From assembly GCA_036898135.1 (NCBI GenBank), contig CM072527.1:28384055-28448054 (forward strand): a DNA stretch of 64,000 nucleotides. The letters run 5' to 3'. Made by a program: the position numbers and the translations under genes. The DNA comes from Oncomelania hupensis (lineage: Eukaryota; Mollusca; Gastropoda; Littorinimorpha; Pomatiopsidae). How positions within the stretch are numbered: position 1 is the stretch's first letter; each line of letters begins with the position of its first letter. The notes below the pieces were generated by a model. That model ran no database searches, was not told the origin of the DNA, and saw only the letters and a list, made by a program, of their open reading frames with translations. Of the stretch, positions 58,265 through 64,000 are shown one piece after another.

Positions 58265-58730
58265 TTCGTTCGCTCATTCGCGTATCCTCTTCTTCCTCCT
58301 CGTTGTTGTTGTTGTTGTTGTTGTTTTTGTTGTTGTTGGTCTTCTTCTTCTTCTTCTTCTTCTTCTTCTTCTTCTTCTTCTTCTTCTTCTTCTTCTTCTT
58401 CTTCTTCTTCTTCTTCTTCTTCATCATCTTCTTCTTCTTCTTCTTCTTCCTCCTCCTCCTTCTCCTCTTCTTCTTCCTCTTGGCTCGAATTTTGTTCTTG
58501 TGTTTGTTGTTCTTCTTCCAGCTAGTATCTTCTTCTTCTTCTTCTTCTTCTTCTTCTTCTTCTTCTTCTTCTTCTTCTTCTTCTTCCTCCTTCTCCTTCT
58601 CTTCTTCTTCTTCTTGGCTCGAATCTTGTTCATGTGTTTGTGGTTCTTCTTCCAGCTAGTATCTTCTTCTTCCTCCTCCTCTTCCTCCTCCGCCTCTTCT
58701 TCTTCTTCTCCTCCTTCTTCTAATCCCCTT
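58265..58730. repeat. Pyrimidine/(TTC)n compound tract, internally duplicated
   Basis: (TTG)n, then (TTC)n, then the motif ttggctcgaattttgttctt with ttcttcttccagctagtatc present twice (about 58480-58527 and 58613-58660), each followed by more TTC. So a ~135-bp unit was duplicated together with the microsatellite. Confidence 0.9.
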
Positions 58731-58965
58731 GGTGGTCACATTGAAAGTGGCAATTTGTCACTGTCCATCAAACAGATATTCAATTCAACGTTTTAGGGAA
58801 CAAAGACACACATTTTGACTTCTAAAAATTGTTATTAAATTATCATTGAAGCTCAATCAACTTTTCAATTTCAGTACGCGATATAATCTATCCAACGGCC
58901 AGCATCAATTTTCAGTGTTAGACAATGTCTCCTGTACGTCAGTATACTGACCGATTCATTGCAGA

Positions 58966-59062
58966 ATGGGTACTGTTGGCTCAGTGGTGTGCGCAGTGTA
59001 CTCGAATGTCAGGAGATAACATTGCAGCCTGTACAGGTGGTGGTTCAAAGCCCGTTGACGCC
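58966..59062 (+). mobile_element. tRNA-like SINE head remnant
   Basis: Box A tggctcagtgg and box B ggttcaaagcc are at the expected ~55-60-bp spacing, followed by an A run. Arms are not closable by eye; it is a probable SINE relic, not a tRNA gene. Confidence 0.4.
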
Positions 59063-60173
59063 CTGAAATAAAAAAAAAATTACTCCGATACGCAAAGTCA
59101 AAGAGGTTAGGCTCTTTGGCTAAGTCAAAGGTTGTCCTGTTCCTGGTTCGGACAAGAAGTAGTAGTAGTAGTAGTAATAGTAGTCTAGGACAAAAACATG
59201 CCGTCAAGCCATGATAAATGTCCTATTATTGTCATTTGTTTATTCTGGGTCTGTGTAGCATGCAATTTTCCTATACATATTATACTCATCATAGCGGAAA
59301 CAATTATTGTTTGAATTTTGGAAACACACCCAACTGATTTGTGAAAGTGTTAGTAATTTGAGATTTTTAAAATTTTTTCCAGAACTTAGCAACTCCGTTA
59401 GGAAAAACAGGACTTTCTCTCATTGTTTAATAAAACCTTTTCCTTCCGAATTTTGTGTCTTATTGCAATGTGACAAGTTAAAGAAATCTGGCAACTCAGG
59501 TCATCGAGTTTATTAGACATTTTGAAGGCCTGAATAAAACATCTCCTCGTATTCTTATTCCACGAAGAGAAAGTAGCCCCAAATAACATAGTCGTTCTGG
59601 GTAGGTCATTTTGCGATGATTTTGTCAAGATGCGAAGCAGGCTTTCCCAGCCAACAGATGAGAGTTGTGTCACTGAGACATTCTTCTCCTGGATTTTCTT
59701 GATAATAACCGACATTTGTTAATAGTAAGACATATGACATAAGATTCTTTATTAGCTTCAAATGTCACACACAGAAGAATTTGCTTTGCGCGTCTGGGAA
59801 TGGCATAAATCATTGACAATAACAATTAAAAACACAATTGGTCCCAACATCTGTGAATAGCTCGGGACCTAAAAACAATTTCTTCTTTCACTCACATCAA
59901 CAAAGCATCAGCGAACCGCACACAAATGTCGTCAGGAAACAAAACAAAAAAGCAGACTACCAAAAAAAAAAGGAAAATAAAACAACAAAAAAGCATGCGC
60001 TCACACACACCCCCCACCCCCTCCCCCCCCCACACACAGAGGGTTCATCCAGCTGCATTACCCCTCACGCATGTCACGTTCATAACTAAATAATATAATA
60101 GGCCTATTGTATGGTGTAGATGTGACATTATATAAAGGAGGGACAGATGCTCTGTGGGTTCGGGCAAATAGAA
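59063..60173. other. Spacer with (GTA)n and one arm of an inverted repeat
   Basis: (GTA)n at 59153-59187. A 105-codon minus-strand frame (59398-59715) with a good ATG starts inside the inverted-repeat arm at 59652-59726 but shows no recognised domain. An AC-rich tract lies near 60005. Confidence 0.5.
59652..59726. repeat. Left arm of ~75-bp inverted repeat around the RTE copy
   Basis: Read on the minus strand it starts actattaacaaatgtcggtt and includes aaccgacat and tgtcactgagacattctt equivalents. It matches 63735-63811 on the plus strand with about 10 differences by eye. Both arms would encode MSVIIKK followed by NVSV and QLSSV. Confidence 0.75.
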
Positions 60174-60229
60174 TAGACCCAACGTTTCCCGGCTTGTCGT
60201 AAGAGGCGACTAACAGTGGTGATGTTAGC

Positions 60230-61627
60230 ATGGCATCACTGGGCGAAAGTCTTCTACACAGAAGTCACCGGCCAGGGCGGAGGAACCTCACGTTACTACA
60301 GGTTCAACGACCACGTGCTCATGGCCAAGGCGAGCCACACTGTATTCGTGGATTTCGGCTGTGGCCAACAGCCTGGAGAGGATTGGGCCCTGCCAGGTCT
60401 TTTTTGCCCAAGACACAACACATGATGAGGCTATCCACTAATTCCATGCCGGATCGGTCGTCGCCCGGAACAAGGACCGCGCCTTCCGTTGGCCACCAGG
60501 ACGGAGGTGAAAAGTATGCTACTGATGGACAAATTAGCAAGATCCGCACGAGAAACAACATCGTCATAGGAACCTGGAATGTCAGGACCCTAACTGCGGA
60601 AGGAAAATTAGAAGAACTGGCCCACGAGCTGGACCACTATCGATGGAACGTTCTAGGTATCAGCGAACTGCGCTGGAAAGGCCTAGGTGAAACAACGACT
60701 GACAAAGGCCACAAGCTCTATTTCAGCGGTAGAGATGACAGGCACGAACACGGCGTTGGATTCTTGGTCCACAAGAACATTCTAGCCACTGTCATGGGTT
60801 GCCGCCCAGTCTCCAGTAGACTCATTATCATCCGTCTGAGAGCAACCCCTTTCAACATTACCATCATCCAGGCCTATGCCCCAACATCAGACTATGAAGA
60901 CAGCGAAGTGGAGGATTTTTTTAATGAAAATATACAGGCGGTTTTTGACCAAGTGCCGAAGAAGGACATAGTCATAGTGCAAGTCGACTGGAATTCCAAG
61001 GTTGGCCAAGATGCGCACCACAACTGGGGAGACACATGCGGACCCCACTGCAACAACGAGACAAATGACATGGGTCTGAGGCTATTGGAGTTTGCCAGAT
61101 ACAACAATCTGGTACTGGCAAACACGCTTGGTCTCCACAAAAAATCCAGACGATGGACATGGCACAGTCCCGGCGGGGAACATCACAACCAGATCGACTA
61201 CATCATGGTCAAGAAACGCTTCAGATCAACCATCAACATTGGCAGGACACGCACTTTTCCAGGAGCAGACATTGGAAGTGACCACGATCTCGTGATGATG
61301 TCTTTCCGGCTCCATTTGAAGAGAGTAAATACAGCAAAGTGCACTAGGCTGAAGTTCGACCTGGACAAACTGCAAGACCCGGAGGTGGCAAAAATATTTC
61401 AGGCCACAATTGGAGGGAAATTTGCACCACTGCTTATTTTGGGGGCAGGCGAAGTAGATGTCAACACCATGACCAATACCTTCAACTCAGCTGTAACAGA
61501 TGCCGCCACTGAGATCCTTGGCAAGCACCGACCAAAGAAGAAGCCGAGGATCACACCTGAACTTTTGGATCTGTGTGATAAACGAAGAGAGTTAAAAAAA
61601 GAAAAAGAACACCTCACAGGGAGCTGA
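60230..61627 (+). pseudogene. RTE endonuclease frame (frameshifted from RT)
   Basis: The open frame of 465 codons. The first ~65 residues lie in what is probably leader sequence; Met66 (MRLSTNSMP) is a better start. AP-endonuclease motifs: TWNVRTL (residues 115-121), ISELRWKG (catalytic Glu), HGVGFLVHKN, QAYAPTSDY, QVDWNSK (252-256), TWHSPGGEHHNQIDYIM and GSDHDLV (349-355, catalytic Asp/His). The residue before D253 is Val; copy A has the usual Gly (QGDLN), so this copy carries a likely damaging change. The frame ends EHLTGS and a stop at 61625. Reading one frame over from an A run near 61593, it continues GADVYRKINNDIRKGM into the RT. Confidence 0.9.
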
Positions 61628-63482
61628 TGTCTACCGAAAAATCAACAATGACATCCGAAAAGGCATGCGCACAGCAAAGGAGAACTGGATAGAAGATCAA
61701 TGCCAGGAAATAGAGAACAATCTGAACAAGAACAACAGCAAGAAGGCCTACCAGACTGTGAAGCGGCTGACAAGTGTTAAACAGCCCAAAGTCTCCACTA
61801 TCCAAAGCAAGTCTGGCATTTGCCTTACAGAAGAACAAGAAGTCTTGGACAGATGGACAGAGTACTGCTCTGACCTTTACAACCATACACCAAATGGAGA
61901 CCCATCAGTTCTAGCATGTCCCGAGAGCAGAGAAGAAGAAGAAATCCTTCCAATTCTCCGGGAAGAAGTTGAGGCAGCAGTGCAATCGCTGAAGAAAGGG
62001 AAGTCAGCGGGAGTGGACAACATACGAGCGGAACTGCTACAAGCAGGAGGAAAAGCGATGACTGATGCTCTCACCATTATCTGTAACAAGATCTGGCAGA
62101 GTGGGGAATGGCCTACACCATGGACCCAGTCGCTTGTCATCACTCTTCCCAAAAAAGGTAACCTTCAGGAGTGTGAAAATTACCGCACCATCAGCCTCAT
62201 CAGCCATCCCAGCAAGGTCCTCCTGAAAATAATACTCAATAGGTTGAAACCACAAGCTGAACAAATCATAGCTGAAGAACAAGCAGGATTCATGGCAGGG
62301 CGAAGTACCACTGAACAGATTTTCAACCTCAGAATAATCTGTGAGAAATACCTACAGCACCAACAACATCTATATCATGTGTTCATAGACTTCAAGAAGG
62401 CATTTGACCGTGTCTGGCATGCAGCTCTATGGGCAACCATGAAAGTGTACAACATCAGCCCTAAAATTATAGAAGTCATCAAAAGCCTGTATGACAAGGC
62501 TACCAGTGCAGTCCTCCATAACAGCGTCATCGGGAACTGGTTCAGAACAACAATCGGTGTGCGTCAAGGATGCCTACTCTCTCCAACACTCTTCAACATC
62601 TTCATAGAGCGCATCATGTCAGATGCTCTTGCAGATCACGAAGGCACAGTCAGCATAGGGGGCAGAGCAATCTCCAATCTTCGTTTTGCGGATGATATTG
62701 ATGGATTGGCTGGAGAGGAACAAGAACTTGAACAGCTTGTACAGAGGCTTGACACCACCTCCAGAGCTTATGGAATGGAAATAAGTGCAGAGAAGACCAA
62801 AATGATGACCAACAACACCAATGGCATCAACACGGACATCAAAGTACAAGGCCAATCCCTCAACACAGTGCACAGCTTCAAATATTTAGGAGCCATTGTG
62901 TCAGACAATGGGTCTCGACAGGAAGTCCTCTCCAGGATCGCACAAACAACTGCTGCCCTGACAAGGTTGAAGCCCATTTGGAAAGACAGAACCATCAGTC
63001 TACATTCCAAAGTAAGACTGCTGCGCTCTCTGGTCATCTCCATCTTCCTATATGCTTGCGAAGCATGGACCCTCACAGCAGATCTCCAACGAAGAATACA
63101 AAGCATGGAGATGAGGTGCTACAGAAGACTTCTGTGCATTTCCTATACCCAACACATCACCAACGACGAAGTCCGACAGACCATCACACAAGCCATTGGA
63201 CAACACGATGACCTGCTCACAGTGGTGAAGAAACTGAAACTCCGATGGTATGGCCACGTCACCAGATCATCAGGCCTTGCAAAGACCATTCTGCAAGGCA
63301 CAGTGCAAGGAGGTAGAAGAAGGGGGAGACCGAAAAAGAGGTGGGAGGACAACATTCGAGAATGGACTGGTTTGACACTGAACGAAGCCATGAGGGCTGC
63401 TGAGGACAGAGAAAGATGGAGTATGCTGGTTAAACGATCATCTGTGGTGCCCCTACGACCTTCGGGTTATGGGACAGGATAG
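61620..63482 (+). pseudogene. RTE reverse transcriptase frame
   Basis: The open frame (first Met 61665, 605 codons) has all RT blocks: KKGKSAGVDNIRAELLQAG, LVITLPKKGNLQECENYRTI, EEQAGFMAGRSTTEQIFNL, VFIDFKKAFDRVWHAAL, GVRQGCLLSPTLFNIFIERI and NLRFADDIDGLAG (catalytic D343-D344 of this frame, 62691-62696). Next come MEISAEKTKMM and FKYLGAIVSDNGSRQE. The RTE-specific C-terminus is LRWYGHVTRSSGLAKTILQG, GGRRRGRPKKRWEDNIREW and SSVVPLRPSGYGTG. No stop is present. On its own it lacks the endonuclease because of the upstream frameshift, so it is classed as disrupted. Confidence 0.9.
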
Positions 63483-63491
63483 GAGGATAGA

Positions 63492-63734
63492 TCCGAGAAA
63501 TAGAGTTAGTGATTTTAGCAGTCTAAGGGGAATCGGACTCACGCTATGTCCCTGCCAAGAGACAAACCTCAGAAAAACAACAACAAAATAAAGCTGTGAA
63601 AAGTGAAGTTACACACTGGATTACTTGAGATAATATTCCTGGATGTACAAGTACCAGGAGGGATGAGAGTGCTGAAATTCCACAACATAGCCCAGTTTTG
63701 CACATGAATATATATAAAACTCGGCTATATTCAA
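63492..63734. other. Spacer after the RTE element
   Basis: No recognised feature. Confidence 0.5.
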
Positions 63735-63811
63735 ACTATTAACAAATGTCGGTTATTATCAAGAAACTCCAGCAGAATAATGTCTCAGTGGTACAACTCT
63801 CATCTGTTGTC
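63735..63811. repeat. Right arm of ~75-bp inverted repeat around the RTE copy
   Basis: attaacaaatgtcggttatt followed by atcaagaaactcc and caactctcatctgttg; the inverted counterpart of 59652-59726, about 4 kb apart. Upstream of its ATG (63746) is an atatatataaaact stretch that could serve as a TATA box. Confidence 0.75.
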
Positions 63812-63835
63812 TGTTATATATACAAATGCGAGTTG

Positions 63836-63910
63836 GGGCGACGTTGTGTCGCCCTAATGTATGGAAATTCTGTACTTAGATGATAGGGCGACCAAAACCG
63901 GGTCGCCCTA
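63836..63910. repeat. Two short perfect hairpins of shared sequence
   Basis: gggcgac-gttgt-gtcgccc (63836-63854) and tagggcgacc-aaaaccg-ggtcgcccta (63884-63910). Both stems are built on the word gggcgac, 30 bp apart. Confidence 0.85.
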
Positions 63911-64000
63911 TTGTTTTGGCTCACAGTTTGTTCCCTTGCAATTGACGACTTTTATCGCTGTCGTGTCATCTACCGCAAATGTCGTTTATATCTATATTAT

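Larger units (their letters stand above)
60174..63491 (+). mobile_element. Near-full-length RTE/BovB-like LINE
   Basis: The most complete of at least five related copies. The 5' end is taken at about 60174 (gttt cccggcttgtcgtaagagg), a leader typical of RTE elements. The element holds an endonuclease frame, a reverse-transcriptase frame and a ~10-bp post-coding stretch, and ends tatgggacaggataggagga. The 3' GATAG-type repeat matches copies A, B, D and E. Only one frameshift separates the two frames. RTE elements copy by target-primed reverse transcription using endonuclease and RT. Confidence 0.9.

Overview
The window is repeat-saturated nuclear DNA from an animal. It holds many families of non-LTR retrotransposon (RTE/BovB-like, CR1/Jockey-like, L2-like and RNase-H-bearing I/Nimb-like), Ty3/gypsy, mariner-like and hAT-like fragments, tRNA-derived SINE pieces, TTAGGG-type interstitial repeats, and an unusual density of micro- and minisatellites. 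A marine invertebrate, most likely a mollusc or other lophotrochozoan, is my inference from this mixture; no single feature proves it. I see no convincing functional single-copy host gene, no genuine tRNA or rRNA gene and no CRISPR array. Almost all long ORFs are by-products of tandem repeats whose unit length is a multiple of three.

Layout. 1-14 kb: tandem repeats dominate (CA/TA, AAAG, a very large 27-bp array at 3.0-6.1 kb, then 21-, 40/45-, 36-, 47- and 28-bp arrays), with a hAT-like non-autonomous element, the first copies of a ~600-bp dispersed repeat (here called R600), and a decayed reverse transcriptase whose 3' coding part carries the 47-bp array. 14-24 kb: three broken RTE copies on the minus strand, one opened by an I/Nimb-like fragment that carries a SINE, plus R600 copies and a mariner-like end. 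24-30 kb: a 45-bp array that grew from a SINE tail, a ~40-copy 48-bp array, and an L2-like 3' fragment. 30-34 kb: an R600 copy split by a 2.84-kb CR1/Jockey-like element with a (CTA)n tail and a 5-bp target duplication. 34-50 kb: R600 copies, one split by a 1.84-kb TG...CA insertion with a 5-bp duplication, a gypsy reverse-transcriptase fragment, RTE 3' ends, a pyrimidine tract, a 22-bp GC-rich array and TTAGGG-like tracts alternating with hairpins.

50.6-55.1 kb (minus strand) holds the least ordinary coding material: a degenerate but readable protein of well over 1,200 residues with N-terminal C/H zinc modules, a large conserved central region, a C-terminal segment with a D-T-D / G-C-D nuclease-like pattern and a cysteine-rich end. 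It looks like a decayed copy of a multicopy animal gene family of unknown function, perhaps an unclassified mobile element. 55-64 kb: tandem repeats, an L2-like end, pyrimidine tracts and a nearly full-length RTE element (60.17-63.49 kb) with a single frameshift, enclosed by a ~75-bp inverted repeat.

The parts fit together as a record of nested insertion and of minisatellites arising inside transposon sequence. R600 serves as an internal ruler: because it occurs a dozen times, its interrupted copies give exact insertion boundaries and target-site duplications for two other elements.
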